Below are positions 26,354 to 35,929 of a stretch of 64,000 nt of DNA, piece by piece; the stretch's first letter is position 1; every line of letters starts with the position of its first letter. Under the pieces are notes generated by a model. That model was not told the DNA's origin and searched no databases. It saw only the letters and a program-made list of their open reading frames with translations. The translations under genes and the position numbers were made by a program. Source of the stretch: Jannaschia pagri (GTDB lineage: Bacteria; Pseudomonadota; Alphaproteobacteria; Rhodobacterales; Rhodobacteraceae); the NCBI RefSeq assembly GCF_019655435.1, contig NZ_BPFH01000003.1, forward strand, positions 124,001 to 188,000, read 5' to 3'.

Positions 26354-27247
26354 ATGGACATGCGCGCGGCGATCTACGGGCTGGCCTTTGCGCTCATGTG
26401 GTCCTCTGCCTTCACATCGGCGCGGATCATCGTCGCCGAGGCCCCGCCCATCCTGTCCCTGTCCCTGCGGTTCGCGATCTCTGGCGGGCTGGGTGTCGCG
26501 CTTGCCTATGCCATGCGCCAACGGATGCGCCTAACAGGGTCCCAATGGCGCGCCGTCGCCGTCTTCGGCGTATGCCAAAACGCCCTCTATCTCGGCCTCA
26601 ACTTCGTTGCCATGCAGTGGATCGAAGCCTCCCTCGCTGCGATCATCGCCTCATGCTTGCCGCTGCTGGTGGCGCTGGCCAATTGGCTCGTCTTTCGGGA
26701 GGGGACGCGCCTTTGGGGCATCGCAGGCCTCATGGCCGGCGCGCTGGGTGTCCTCCTGATAATGGGAACACGGGTACAAGGGGGCGCGGATCCCCTTGGA
26801 ATCGTCTTCTGCGCCCTTGGCGTCATCGCCTTGACCCTGGCCACACTCTCGGTGCGCGGCGCCTCCGGGGGCGGAAACCTGATGATGGTTGTGGGTCTGC
26901 AAATGCTGGTTGGATCGGCGGCCCTGCTGCCCGTCGGTTTGGCGTTTGAGACATGGGATGTCACCTGGACGCCCCGGCTCATTGCCGCCCTTACCTATAC
27001 TACGCTCATTCCCGGCCTTGCCGCCACTTGGATTTGGTTTCTCCTGGTGGCCCGCATCGGCGCGACGCCTGCGGCCACATTCCACTTCCTGAACCCGATC
27101 TTTGGCGTCGTCATCGCCTGGGCGCTCTTGGGCGAGCGCTTGGCCCCCTTGGACCTCTTGGGCGTTATCATCGTCACCTTTGGCATCCTCGCGGTCCAAC
27201 TCAGCAAAATGCAGTCGAGCCCCGGACAAGGCCAAGCACGACCCTAG
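26354..27247 (+). CDS. DMT superfamily (EamA) permease
   Basis: This 297-residue membrane protein has about ten helices in two EamA repeats, with FLNPIFGVVIAWALLGERL in the second repeat typical of RhaT/EamA exporters. The ATG at 26354 has AGGGGG about 5 bases upstream. Earlier in-frame ATGs would add non-hydrophobic residues before the first helix. The substrate is unknown. It converges on aroC. Confidence 0.86.
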   Translation: MDMRAAIYGLAFALMWSSAFTSARIIVAEAPPILSLSLRFAISGGLGVALAYAMRQRMRLTGSQWRAVAVFGVCQNALYLGLNFVAMQWIEASLAAIIASCLPLLVALANWLVFREGTRLWGIAGLMAGALGVLLIMGTRVQGGADPLGIVFCALGVIALTLATLSVRGASGGGNLMMVVGLQMLVGSAALLPVGLAFETWDVTWTPRLIAALTYTTLIPGLAATWIWFLLVARIGATPAATFHFLNPIFGVVIAWALLGERLAPLDLLGVIIVTFGILAVQLSKMQSSPGQGQARP

Positions 27248-27309
27248 CCAGCCCCTTCCATCACGGGTCCGAAATACTCCAAAGAGCGCGAGAAACAGCG
27301 TGTCTCGCC

Positions 27310-27342
27310 GCGCCGGATGGGGCTCGATGCCCCATGCGGCGC
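27310..27342. terminator. Long hairpin between convergent eamA-type gene and aroC
   Basis: A 14-bp stem with one mismatch and a 5-base loop (arms 27310-27323 and 27329-27342) lies 9 bases past the aroC stop and about 60 bases past the opposing gene. It has no T-run. It may serve as a two-way terminator or be a member of a dispersed GC-rich repeat family, since a GGGTCCGAAATACTCC element lies just before it. Confidence 0.55.
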
Positions 27343-27350
27343 GCCTGCCC

Positions 27351-28454
27351 CTAGCCGATCCGCCCGCCGGCCGCGCCAACCTGGCCACGGTGCAACAGCA
27401 GATGGTCTAGGACGACACAGGCCATCATCGCCTCCGCTACCGGGACGGCGCGGATGCCGACGCAGGGGTCATGGCGCCCCTTTGTGATGATGGTGGTGTC
27501 CTCGCCGGACTTGGTGATCGTCTGCCGTTCCGACAGGATCGAAGAGGTCGGCTTGACGGCAAAGCGGACCACAACGTCCTGCCCCGTGCTGATCCCACCC
27601 AAGATGCCGCCCGCGTGGTTGGACGAATAGACCGGCCCATCAGGCCCCATGGAAATCTCATCGGCGTTATCGCGCCCGGTCAGGCGCGCGGCGTTCATCC
27701 CCTCGCCAATTTCCACACCCTTCACGGCGTTGATCGACATCATCGCCGCCGCAAGATCCGTGTCCAGCTTGCCGTAGATCGGGGCTCCCAGACCAGCGGG
27801 CACCCCGCGCGCCACGCATTCGATCACCGCCCCGACGGAGTTATGGTCGTCCTTGCGCAGCCAATCCAGGTGGTCTGCGAACTCCTGCGCAGCGACCGCG
27901 TCCGGGCACCAGAAATCGTTGCGCCCGATCTCGTTCCAGTCGAACCGGCTGCGGTCGATGTCCAAGGGCCCCATGCCGACCATGTAGCCCGTGATTGACA
28001 CATCCGGCGCAATGGCCGCCAGGGCCGCCCGCGCTACGCCACCCGCTGCGACCCGTGCCGCCGTCTCCCTGGCCGACGACCGTCCACCACCACGGTAGTC
28101 GCGCACGCCGTACTTTTGCCAATAGGTGATATCGGCGTGGCCTGGCCGAAACTTCTCGGCAATATCGCCGTAGTCCTTGGACCGCTGGTCGGTGTTGCGG
28201 ATCATCAGTTGGATCGGCGTGCCCGTGCTGACGCCCTCGAAGACACCCGACAGGATCTCGACCGCATCGGGTTCCTTGCGCTGCGTGGTGTGCTTGGACT
28301 GCCCCGGTTTGCGCTTATCCAGCCAGACCTGCAGGTCTTCGGCCCGGATCGAAACCCCCGGCGGGCACCCATCAACCGTCGCGCCCAAGGCGGGGCCGTG
28401 GCTTTCACCCCAGGTGGTGACGCGGAACAGGTGACCGAAGGTGTTCAGGGACAT
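27351..28454 (-). CDS. aroC: Chorismate synthase
   Basis: This 367-residue enzyme makes chorismate from EPSP using reduced FMN, the last shikimate step. Signatures include [23 protein letters not shown] at the N-terminus, [19 protein letters not shown] in the middle, and [17 protein letters not shown] near the C-terminus. The ATG at 28454 begins the conserved sequence; the longer in-frame extension is not family-like. It is a single gene divergent from the MBL hydrolase. Confidence 0.96.
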   Translation of the reverse strand: MSLNTFGHLFRVTTWGESHGPALGATVDGCPPGVSIRAEDLQVWLDKRKPGQSKHTTQRKEPDAVEILSGVFEGVSTGTPIQLMIRNTDQRSKDYGDIAEKFRPGHADITYWQKYGVRDYRGGGRSSARETAARVAAGGVARAALAAIAPDVSITGYMVGMGPLDIDRSRFDWNEIGRNDFWCPDAVAAQEFADHLDWLRKDDHNSVGAVIECVARGVPAGLGAPIYGKLDTDLAAAMMSINAVKGVEIGEGMNAARLTGRDNADEISMGPDGPVYSSNHAGGILGGISTGQDVVVRFAVKPTSSILSERQTITKSGEDTTIITKGRHDPCVGIRAVPVAEAMMACVVLDHLLLHRGQVGAAGGRIG

Positions 28455-28565
28455 GGGCGCTCTCCTCCCCCGCCCGATAGCCAGCGCGCGGCCCGCCCGC
28501 AAGCGGGGCGCGGCAGATTGCCTGACCCCGGTGGCTCTGGCACCAAGACCCGACAGGAGCATGCG

Positions 28566-29423
28566 ATGACCGACACAGATCATGTCGCCCTATTGGGCAC
28601 CAAGGGCGGTCCGGCGATCCGACCTGGCTCTGCCATGCCCACAAGCAGCCTTGTGACCCTGGAGGGTCAGCGCATCGTTGTGGACTGTGGGCTGGGCGTC
28701 TCGCGGGGCCTCTGCGATCAGGGCATGGCACTGGCCGATCTGACAACGATCTTCGTCACACATCTGCACTCCGACCACTACCTGGAGCTTGGGCCCCTGC
28801 TGCACACGGCCTGGACGGCAGGGCTGCGCACCCACGTCACGGTCTGGGGGCCACCGGGGTTGGACCGTTATTGGAAGGGCTTCCTGGCCTCCCTGGCCGA
28901 TGACATCGACCTGCGCATCGCGGACGAGGGACGGCCCGATCTGCGGGGTTTGGTCACCATCCATCCCCTAGAGGCCGGTATGGTGACGCATATCGGCCCC
29001 ATCGAGGTGCGCGCCCTGCGTGTGGATCATCCACCCCTGACAGATTGCTTTGCGCTGTCTTTCGCCGGGCGCAAGCGCGTCGTCTTTTCCGCCGACACCG
29101 CTCCCTTTCCGCCCCTCGCTGATTTTGCCCGGGGCGCAGACCTGTTGATCCATGAGGCGATGCTGCCCCAAGCGGTGCAGGCGCTGGTGGCCCGCGTGGG
29201 CAACGGAGACGGGCGGCTGCTGCGCCATATCGAACGCTCCCACACGGCGGCAGAGGATGCGGCGAGGATTGCGACGCTGGCAGGCGTGCACGCCCTGGCC
29301 TTGCACCATTTGCTGCCTTCGGACGACCCCAACTTCGGCCCCGAGGATTGGACGGCGGCGGTTGCGCCCCATTGGTCAGGACCGCTCTATCTGGGGCGTG
29401 ACGGGCTCCGCATTCCGCTGTGA
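28566..29423 (+). CDS. Metallo-beta-lactamase fold hydrolase (RNase Z-like group)
   Basis: This 285-residue MBL-fold protein has the metal site [15 protein letters not shown] near residue 62 and later FSADTAPF and [11 protein letters not shown], as in RNase Z/arylsulfatase-like hydrolases. The reaction is probably hydrolysis of an ester, phosphodiester or lactone, and the substrate is not identified. The ATG follows AGGAG at 6-7 bases. It precedes the thiamine riboswitch and is probably a separate unit. Confidence 0.85.
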   Translation: MTDTDHVALLGTKGGPAIRPGSAMPTSSLVTLEGQRIVVDCGLGVSRGLCDQGMALADLTTIFVTHLHSDHYLELGPLLHTAWTAGLRTHVTVWGPPGLDRYWKGFLASLADDIDLRIADEGRPDLRGLVTIHPLEAGMVTHIGPIEVRALRVDHPPLTDCFALSFAGRKRVVFSADTAPFPPLADFARGADLLIHEAMLPQAVQALVARVGNGDGRLLRHIERSHTAAEDAARIATLAGVHALALHHLLPSDDPNFGPEDWTAAVAPHWSGPLYLGRDGLRIPL

Positions 29424-29461
29424 CGACTGGACGGGCTGCCGGGCCTCGCCTATCCTCGGCA

Positions 29462-29548
29462 CCACCTCGGGGTGCCCGCACCAGGGCTGAGACGCAATCG
29501 GCGAACCCGTTGAACCTGACCCGGTTAAGACCGGCGGAGGGAAGGTGC
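29462..29548 (+). ncRNA. TPP riboswitch (THI element)
   Basis: The strongly conserved core is visible: GGGGTGCCC at the 5' side, GGGCTGAGA for the pyrimidine-binding helix, GAACCTGACCCGGTTAA for the pyrophosphate arm, and CCGGCGGAGGGAAGGTGC closing P1. It sits about 40 bases before the thiB start. It should lower expression of thiBPQ when thiamine pyrophosphate is plentiful, probably by hiding the ribosome site or by termination. Confidence 0.95.
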
Positions 29549-29588
29549 GATGTCCTCACCCCACCCCGTCCGGCCCATGGAGAGAGAC

Positions 29589-30563
29589 ATGAAAACGACC
29601 CTCATCCCGGCCCTGATCCTGACAGCCTCTGCCGCATCGGCAGAGCCGTTGACCATCTATGCGCCCGACTACTTCGGATCCGAATGGGGACCCGGCCCAG
29701 CGATCAAGACAGCGTTCGAGGCCCATTGCGCCTGCGAAATTGAGTACGTCACAGGCGACCTGCTGCCCCGCCTGCGCCTGGAGGGCGAGCGGACCCGCGC
29801 CGACGTCATGATCGGTCTGAACACCGACGACGCAGAACGGGCGCGCCAAACCGGTCTATTCGCGGACCATGGTGTAGACACCCGCGATCTGACCATGCCG
29901 ATTGAGTGGACGGACACCACCTTTGTGCCGTTCAACTGGGGGCAGACGGCCTTCATGTACGACACCGCGCGGGTCGAGACGCCACCGACGTCTTTCGCAG
30001 CGCTGCTGGAAGCCCCCGACGACCTGCGCATCGTGATCCAGGACCCGCGGACCAGTGTCTCGGGCCTCGCGCTGGCGCTGTGGATGTATGCCGTCTTCGG
30101 AGAGGAGACCGAGGACGCTTGGGCCAAGCTGGCCCCCAAGATCACCACGGTCACCCGAGGCTGGTCCGAATCCTATGGCATGTTCACCGAGGGCGAGGCT
30201 GACATGGTTCTCAGCTACGTCACATCGGAAGCCTACCACATCATCGCCGAAGAGGACCTGACCAAGAAGGCCGCCATCTTCGACGAAGGGCATTACGTCA
30301 TGGTCGAGACAGCCGCCAAACTGGCCGGAAGCGATCAACCCGACCTGGCCCAATCTTTCCTCGATTTCGTCCTAACCGAAGCGTTCCAGTCCATCATCCC
30401 AGAAGGCAATTGGTCCATGCCCGCGAAACTGCCAGCCGACCAACTGCCCGAGGGCTTTGCCCTGCTGGGCAAACCGGAAAAGGCCATCATCTACCCGGCG
30501 CCCGAGGCGGAGGCCCTGCGCGAGACCGTCGTCGCCGCCTTTGAGGCAGGCTTGGCCCGATAG
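29589..30563 (+). CDS. thiB: Thiamine ABC transporter substrate-binding protein
   Basis: This 324-residue periplasmic protein has a short signal peptide (MKTTLIPALILTASAASA). The mature chain begins EPLTIYAPDYF and carries the VPFNWGQTAFMYD and DPRTSVSGLALALWMY segments of thiamine-binding proteins. The ATG at 29589 has GGAGAGAG just upstream and gives a clean signal peptide. An ATG at 29550, right after the riboswitch, would add 13 residues before it. It is the first gene of thiBPQ. Confidence 0.93.
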   Translation: MKTTLIPALILTASAASAEPLTIYAPDYFGSEWGPGPAIKTAFEAHCACEIEYVTGDLLPRLRLEGERTRADVMIGLNTDDAERARQTGLFADHGVDTRDLTMPIEWTDTTFVPFNWGQTAFMYDTARVETPPTSFAALLEAPDDLRIVIQDPRTSVSGLALALWMYAVFGEETEDAWAKLAPKITTVTRGWSESYGMFTEGEADMVLSYVTSEAYHIIAEEDLTKKAAIFDEGHYVMVETAAKLAGSDQPDLAQSFLDFVLTEAFQSIIPEGNWSMPAKLPADQLPEGFALLGKPEKAIIYPAPEAEALRETVVAAFEAGLAR

Positions 30564-30575
30564 GCCCCGACCGCC

Positions 30576-32108
30576 ATGACCCTTGGGGTTCGGATCGGGG
30601 TTGCCGTGGCAAGCGTGGTGGCCGCCGCGCTTGTGGTGCCCCTGGGCGCGGTCGCCTGGCGCGCGGACGGATGGGATGGCCTGCGTCCCTCCGATTGGGG
30701 CGCCCTGCGGTTCACCCTAGGGCAAGCGATGGTCTCAGCGGCGCTTTCGGTCCTGCTGGCAGTGCCCGTGGCCCGCGCGCTCGCACGACGGCGGTTCGCC
30801 GGGCGGGGTGCGGTCATCCTGCTGCTCGGGGCGCCCTTCATCCTGCCGGTTATCGTCGCAGTCCTGGGGCTCGTGGCGGTGTTCGGGCGGTCGGGACCGG
30901 TGAACACCTTGCTGACAGCCGTGGGGCTGGAGCCGGTATCGATCTATGGCGCACATGGGGTCGTATTGGCCCATGTGTTCTTCAACATGCCCCTGGCCAC
31001 GCGCCTCATTGTCCAAGGGTGGCAAGCCATCCCGGGCGAACGACTGCGCCTCGCCGCCTCGCTCGGCTTCACGACGCGCGATACCTTTCGCCTGCTGGAA
31101 TGGCCCATGCTGCGGGCGGTCGTGCCGGGCGTCTTCCTGGTGATCTTTCTGATCTGCACCACGTCCTTTGCGGTGGCCCTCGCCTTGGGCGGCGGCCCCA
31201 ATGCCACAACCGTGGAATTGGCCATCTATGAGGCGTTTCGCTTCGATTTCGACCTGGGCCGCGCCGCGATGTTGGGGGCCTTGCAGTTGATCCTAGGGGC
31301 CACGGCGGCGGTGCTGTCCCTGCGCCTGGCATTGCCGTCTGGCTTTGGCGCGGGACAAGATCGTGTGGTGCCCCGGTGGGATTCCCAAGGGTGGGCGGTG
31401 CGCATGCAGGACAGTGTCGCCATCGGGCTTGCCTGTGCCTTCCTTCTGCTGCCCGTGGCGATCGTTTTGGGCGACGGGATCGGCCATGTGACGACGCTGC
31501 CAGCTGCTGTCTGGTGGGGCGCGCTGCGGTCTTTGGTCATCGCCGTGGCAGCCGCCTTGCTGACCACCAGCCTCGCCCTGGCCATGGCCATCGCCGCCAC
31601 CCGCCCCCACGGCGGTTGGATCGAGGTAGCGGGCACGCTGTCAGTCGCAGCGTCGCCTTTGGTTCTGGGGACGGGGCTGTTCCTGCTTGTCCTGCCGGTG
31701 GCGAACCCCGTTGTCCTGGCCTTGCCGGTGACGCTGTTCGTCAATGTGGTCCTGGGCTTGCCCTTTGCGCTGCGGGCGCTGATCCCGGCGATGCGTGACC
31801 TGATACGGGACTATGATCGCCTGTCGGCCTCGCTGAACCTCTCGGGCTGGGCGTGGCTGCGGCTGGTGGGCTTGCCGCGCCTGCGGCGACCTCTGGGCTT
31901 CGCCGCTGGGCTGACCGCAGCCCTCGCAGCGGGGGACCTGGGCGTTATCGCGCTCTTTGCCTCACCGGATCAGGCGACCCTGCCGCTGGTGCTGTATCAA
32001 CTCATGGGATCTTACCGAATGGACGAGGCCAAGGCCGCCGCACTGCTGTTGATTGCCCTATCCCTTGGGGTGTTCTGGCTGTTTGAACGGGGGAGCCGCG
32101 ATGCTTGA
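30576..32108 (+). CDS. thiP: Thiamine ABC transporter permease
   Basis: This 510-residue double-length permease has about 12 transmembrane segments in two BPD-type halves, each with an EAA loop (the first around ERLRLAASLGFTTRD). ThiP forms the channel for thiamine or TPP uptake. It starts 12 bases after thiB and overlaps thiQ by 8 bases. Confidence 0.92.
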   Translation: MTLGVRIGVAVASVVAAALVVPLGAVAWRADGWDGLRPSDWGALRFTLGQAMVSAALSVLLAVPVARALARRRFAGRGAVILLLGAPFILPVIVAVLGLVAVFGRSGPVNTLLTAVGLEPVSIYGAHGVVLAHVFFNMPLATRLIVQGWQAIPGERLRLAASLGFTTRDTFRLLEWPMLRAVVPGVFLVIFLICTTSFAVALALGGGPNATTVELAIYEAFRFDFDLGRAAMLGALQLILGATAAVLSLRLALPSGFGAGQDRVVPRWDSQGWAVRMQDSVAIGLACAFLLLPVAIVLGDGIGHVTTLPAAVWWGALRSLVIAVAAALLTTSLALAMAIAATRPHGGWIEVAGTLSVAASPLVLGTGLFLLVLPVANPVVLALPVTLFVNVVLGLPFALRALIPAMRDLIRDYDRLSASLNLSGWAWLRLVGLPRLRRPLGFAAGLTAALAAGDLGVIALFASPDQATLPLVLYQLMGSYRMDEAKAAALLLIALSLGVFWLFERGSRDA

Positions 32109-32793
32109 ACTCCGCGCCCTCCGCGTCGACCTAGGCGCATTCCATGTCTCGGCGGACCTGAGCCTGACCACAGGCGGAATCACGGCGATCATGGGGGCCA
32201 GCGGGTCGGGGAAATCCACAATTCTGTCTGCCATCGCGGGGTTCGTGCCGCCGAGCGCCGGACAGATCCGCATCGACGGCGCCGATGTCACGGCCCTGGC
32301 ACCAGGGGCGCGGCCCCTCTCGGTTCTGTTCCAAGACAACAACCTGTTCCCGCACCTGACCGTGGCGCAGAACGTGGGACTGGGCCTCGATCCCGGATTG
32401 CGCCTGACACCGCAACATAGGGAGGCGCGGGATGTGGTGCTGACGCGCGTGGGTCTCGACGGGATGGGGGATCGTCTGCCGCGGGATCTGTCGGGCGGTC
32501 AGCAGAGCCGTGTCGCATTGGCCCGCGCCCTCCTGCGGCGGCGTCCCTGGTTGCTGTTGGATGAGCCGTTCTCCGCCCTGGGCCCTGCATTGCGCCAGGA
32601 TATGTTGGCCCTGTTGCGCGAAACGACACGAGATGAGGGGCTGTCCGTCCTGATGGTCACCCACGATCCGGGGGATGCCCGGTCCATCGCGGATTCGGTT
32701 TGTATGCTTGCCGACGGCGTCCTCGCCCCGCCTGCTGAGACGCAAGAGCTATTTGCGAACCCGACCGAAGTGCTGCGCAGCTATCTAGGCTGA
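32101..32793 (+). CDS. thiQ: Thiamine ABC transporter ATP-binding protein
   Basis: This 230-residue ABC ATPase has Walker A MGASGSGKSTIL near residue 36, the Q-loop VLFQDNNLFPHL, the signature LSGGQQSRVALARAL and Walker B PWLLLDEPFSALGP. The ATG at 32101 lies inside thiP by 8 bases. Its last 9 bases overlap the 3' end of the convergent tspO gene. Confidence 0.93.
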   Translation: MLELRALRVDLGAFHVSADLSLTTGGITAIMGASGSGKSTILSAIAGFVPPSAGQIRIDGADVTALAPGARPLSVLFQDNNLFPHLTVAQNVGLGLDPGLRLTPQHREARDVVLTRVGLDGMGDRLPRDLSGGQQSRVALARALLRRRPWLLLDEPFSALGPALRQDMLALLRETTRDEGLSVLMVTHDPGDARSIADSVCMLADGVLAPPAETQELFANPTEVLRSYLG

Positions 32794-33249
32794 CGCGGAC
32801 TGCGGATTGCGGGTGACAATCGACAGGTTGAGCGCCCCGGCGATGGTGACCCAGATGAGGTAGGGCGACAGCAACCAGAACGCGAGGCGGTCCAGCGGCC
32901 AAAGGGCCGCCAACAAACCCGCGACCGCAAGCCACAGGCACACGATAATCACCAGGGCCGCCCGCAGTCGTTTCAACCCGAAGAAGACCGGGGTCCATAG
33001 GGTATTGAGCGCGATCTGGAGAGCCCAGAACGCCATCGCCATGGCGGCCCCGTCTAGCGGGGCGACACGCGCCCCCGCAAAGGCCAGGGCCAGGTACAGA
33101 TAGCTCCAGGCGACGGGAAAGGCCCAATCGGGGGGCGTCCACGTTGGTTTGGACAGGGTGCGATACCAAGCATCGGGCGGGAACATCGATCCCGTGGCCC
33201 CAGCGGCCGTGCAGGCCCCGAGAAAGATGACGAATAGCATCCAATCCAT
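32785..33249 (-). CDS. tspO: TspO/MBR family tryptophan-rich sensory protein
   Basis: This 154-residue protein has five transmembrane helices and TspO hallmarks: KPTWTPPDWAFPVAWSYLYL near the first loop, and a Trp-rich fourth and fifth helix with NTLWTPVFFGLKR. In Rhodobacter TspO (CrtK) lies in the crt region, binds porphyrins and modulates pigment gene expression. It follows crtB by 9 bases, forming crtI-crtB-tspO. It marks the left border of the photosynthesis cluster. Confidence 0.94.
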   Translation of the reverse strand: MDWMLFVIFLGACTAAGATGSMFPPDAWYRTLSKPTWTPPDWAFPVAWSYLYLALAFAGARVAPLDGAAMAMAFWALQIALNTLWTPVFFGLKRLRAALVIIVCLWLAVAGLLAALWPLDRLAFWLLSPYLIWVTIAGALNLSIVTRNPQSASA

Positions 33250-33258
33250 GGGCAGGAG

Positions 33259-34284
33259 TTAGGACGCGCTCCGCCTCCGTCCAGTTGCGGCGTCTTGGGC
33301 GGCAAGTTGCGAAAAGACGCCAAGCAACTCATCGCTCCAGCCTTCGCGCGCGGGCCGGGGATCGGCGGCGGCCGACACCAGAAAAGCGACCTCCGCCAGG
33401 GGACGGGCATGGAGCACAGGAGACCGCGGCACCAGAGAGACAGCCGCCGATTGCACCAGGCTTCGGCCCAGCCACCCCAGCTTTTGCGTCTTGGTCGTGT
33501 GCGCCCGTCGCGTGATGCTGTCATAGCCCGCGCGACGGATCTCGGTGCCGATCCCATCGTAGACGTGGCGCGCTGCAAAAATGCCGGGCCGTGCCGCCAA
33601 GGGCAGCGCGCGCACGCCTGCCTCAGCCCTGTGATAAAGACGGCGGGCTTCCTCAAGCAGTTGCTGCACCATGCGACGGATCTGGGGCGAGGGATGCGGA
33701 TCGCTCAGGAACGCCTCGGGCATGATATGCACGTCATCCAGCCAATCGGTCGGCAGGTACAGCCGACCGGCGCGCGCATCCTCACCGACGTCGCGGGCGA
33801 TGTTGGTCAGCTGCATGGCCACGCCCAGGTCACAGGCCCGTGCCAGGGCATCGGCATCACGCACGCGCATCAGCACGCACATCATCGCCCCCACGGCACT
33901 GGCCACGCGGGCGGAATACGCCCTGAGGTCAGACAGGCTAGCATAGGTCCGGCCCTGGGCATCCCAGGCCAGCCCTTCCAACAAAGCCTCCGGCAACGCG
34001 CGGGGCATATCATAGGTCTCGATCACGCGGGCGAAGGCGCGGTCTGCGGGGCTGTTGGCGGGACGTCCCGCAAAGGCCAAATCCAGCCGGTCGCGGAGAG
34101 CCAGGACGGCTGGCCCCTTGTCCGCCACCTCGTCCACGGCATCATCGGCCAACCGGCAAAAGGCATAGAGCGCCAGCGCCGGATCCCGGACCGAAGCAGG
34201 CAGCAGCCGGGACGCGGCGTGGAAAGAATGAGACCCCGTGCGGATCGCCTCACGGCAATGGGCCATGTCCGACGCGGCGGTCAT
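33259..34284 (-). CDS. crtB: Phytoene synthase
   Basis: This 341-residue prenyltransferase condenses two geranylgeranyl diphosphates to phytoene. It has both Asp-rich motifs: CRLADDAVDEVAD near residue 44 and LTNIARDVGEDARAGRLYLP near residue 160. The start overlaps the crtI stop (ATGA). It works directly before CrtI in carotenoid synthesis. crtE, which makes the substrate, is not in the window. Confidence 0.95.
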   Translation of the reverse strand: MTAASDMAHCREAIRTGSHSFHAASRLLPASVRDPALALYAFCRLADDAVDEVADKGPAVLALRDRLDLAFAGRPANSPADRAFARVIETYDMPRALPEALLEGLAWDAQGRTYASLSDLRAYSARVASAVGAMMCVLMRVRDADALARACDLGVAMQLTNIARDVGEDARAGRLYLPTDWLDDVHIMPEAFLSDPHPSPQIRRMVQQLLEEARRLYHRAEAGVRALPLAARPGIFAARHVYDGIGTEIRRAGYDSITRRAHTTKTQKLGWLGRSLVQSAAVSLVPRSPVLHARPLAEVAFLVSAAADPRPAREGWSDELLGVFSQLAAQDAATGRRRSAS

Positions 34285-35861
34285 TCGGCGGCCTGCGCGG
34301 GGCTGCCGGTGGTGATCGCGACAGAATCGGGCGTCCGCGCACCAACCGGCGGCACCACCTGCTCCAACACTTCGGCCGAGGCGACGACTCCCGGCAGCCC
34401 CGCACCCGGATGGGTGCCCGCGCCGACCAAGAACAGACCCGGCACCTCTTCGGAGACGTTATGCGGACGGAACCAAGCCGATTGAAGGATCCGAGGCTCC
34501 ACCGAGAACCCAGCCCCGTGGAGCGACAGGTACCGATCGCGGAAATCCTCGGGCGTGAGACACATGCTGGCCGAGATGTGCTGGCCCAAACCGGGCATGA
34601 CGGTCCGTTCCAACTGATCCTGCACCTTCTGGCGATAACGCTCCGCCTCTTGGGCCCAATTGATCGGCGACCGGTGCCCCAGGTGCGGCACGGGCGACAG
34701 CGCATAAAAGGTATCGTCCCCGCGGGGCGCGACCGTCGGATCGGTCAGCGACGGGCGGTGGATATACAGGCTCATGTCCTCGGCCAGATGCCCCCGGCGG
34801 AAGATATCGCGCAGCAGCCCCTCATACCGGGGACCCGATTGAATGGTGTGGTGGCCCAGGTCTGGCCACATGCCCCGCGTGCCCTTGGTGCCGAAGTACC
34901 AGACGAACAGCCCCATGGACCACCGCGTCCGGTTCAGCTTCGCCTGCGTCCACCGCTTGCGCCGCTGTTTGCGCATCAGATGACTGTAGGTGTGGCCCGC
35001 ATCGGCATTGGAGACGACGATATCGGCGGCAACGGTCTCTCCGCCGGACAGGACCACGCCATTCACGCGCCCCGTCTCATCCTGGCTGACACAATCGACT
35101 TGGGTACCGAGGCGCAGGGTTCCGCCCTGTTGGGTCACCACATCGGCCATGGCTTGGGCCATCGCGCCCACGCCGCCCATGGCGTAATGCACGCCCTGGG
35201 TCTTCTCCAGGTGGCTGACCAGGGCATACATGGAGGTCACACGCGACGGGTCCCCCCCGATAAACAGCGGGTGGAACGACAGCGCCATGCGCAGGCGTTC
35301 ATCCTTGACCCGTTTTCGCGCCAACCCCAGGATCGAGCGATCCGCCCGCAGCATGGCAAATTCCGGCAGAACGCGGAGTGTCTCCCAAAGTTTGTGCATG
35401 GGTTTGGTCAACATTCCTTCGTAGCCGACCACGTATCGCCGCTCCGCATCGTCTAGGAACTTACGCCATCCGTCCACGTCACCGGGCGACAGGCGGGCGA
35501 TCTCCGCCTCCATGTCGGCGTCCTTGGCGCGCGCGTCCAGGTGCGACCCATCGGGCCAACGGATCGTGTAGAAGGGGTCGAGCGCGCGGAGCGTCACCGC
35601 CGAATCGAAGTCCCGCCCGCAATCGGCAAAGAGTTTGCGAAACACCTCGGGCGCGGTGACAATCGTCGGACCCAAATCGAATCGGTGCCCATGGGACGTG
35701 ATCGAGGTGGCGCGCCCACCGGGTATATCGAGACGATCCAGGACGGTAACACGCCACCCACGGGCCCCAAGGCGCATGGCAGCGGCCAATCCGCCAAGGC
35801 CCGCACCGATGACAACGGCGTGGGACGACGCGGGCGGGTCAAAGGACTGATGTCGGGTCAT
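34281..35861 (-). CDS. crtI: Phytoene desaturase
   Basis: This 526-residue FAD enzyme introduces three or four double bases-equivalent desaturations into phytoene, giving neurosporene or lycopene. The N-terminal dinucleotide fold is VVIGAGLGGLAAAMRLGARG, and the C-terminal carotenoid oxidoreductase signature is FLVGAGTHPGAGLPGVVASAEVL. Length is typical for the bacterial CrtI. It is the first gene of crtI-crtB-tspO and diverges from crtA across a PpsR box. Confidence 0.95.
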   Translation of the reverse strand: MTRHQSFDPPASSHAVVIGAGLGGLAAAMRLGARGWRVTVLDRLDIPGGRATSITSHGHRFDLGPTIVTAPEVFRKLFADCGRDFDSAVTLRALDPFYTIRWPDGSHLDARAKDADMEAEIARLSPGDVDGWRKFLDDAERRYVVGYEGMLTKPMHKLWETLRVLPEFAMLRADRSILGLARKRVKDERLRMALSFHPLFIGGDPSRVTSMYALVSHLEKTQGVHYAMGGVGAMAQAMADVVTQQGGTLRLGTQVDCVSQDETGRVNGVVLSGGETVAADIVVSNADAGHTYSHLMRKQRRKRWTQAKLNRTRWSMGLFVWYFGTKGTRGMWPDLGHHTIQSGPRYEGLLRDIFRRGHLAEDMSLYIHRPSLTDPTVAPRGDDTFYALSPVPHLGHRSPINWAQEAERYRQKVQDQLERTVMPGLGQHISASMCLTPEDFRDRYLSLHGAGFSVEPRILQSAWFRPHNVSEEVPGLFLVGAGTHPGAGLPGVVASAEVLEQVVPPVGARTPDSVAITTGSPAQAAE

Positions 35862-35877
35862 GCGGCTCGCTATTGGC

Positions 35878-35907
35878 TTGAGTGTCCACTTCGGTTTACA
35901 GTATTCT
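35878..35907 (+). promoter_or_regulatory. Candidate crtA promoter with PpsR box between -35 and -10
   Basis: A possible -35 TTGAGT (35878-35883) and -10 TATTCT (35902-35907), 18 bases apart, flank the exact PpsR/CrtJ consensus TGT-N12-ACA at 35883-35900. A near-match with 11-base spacing lies at 35908-35924. The location between divergent crtI and crtA suits co-repression of both units by PpsR under oxygen and light. Confidence 0.65.
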
Positions 35908-35929
35908 TGTAAGTAACGCCAACACTTGA

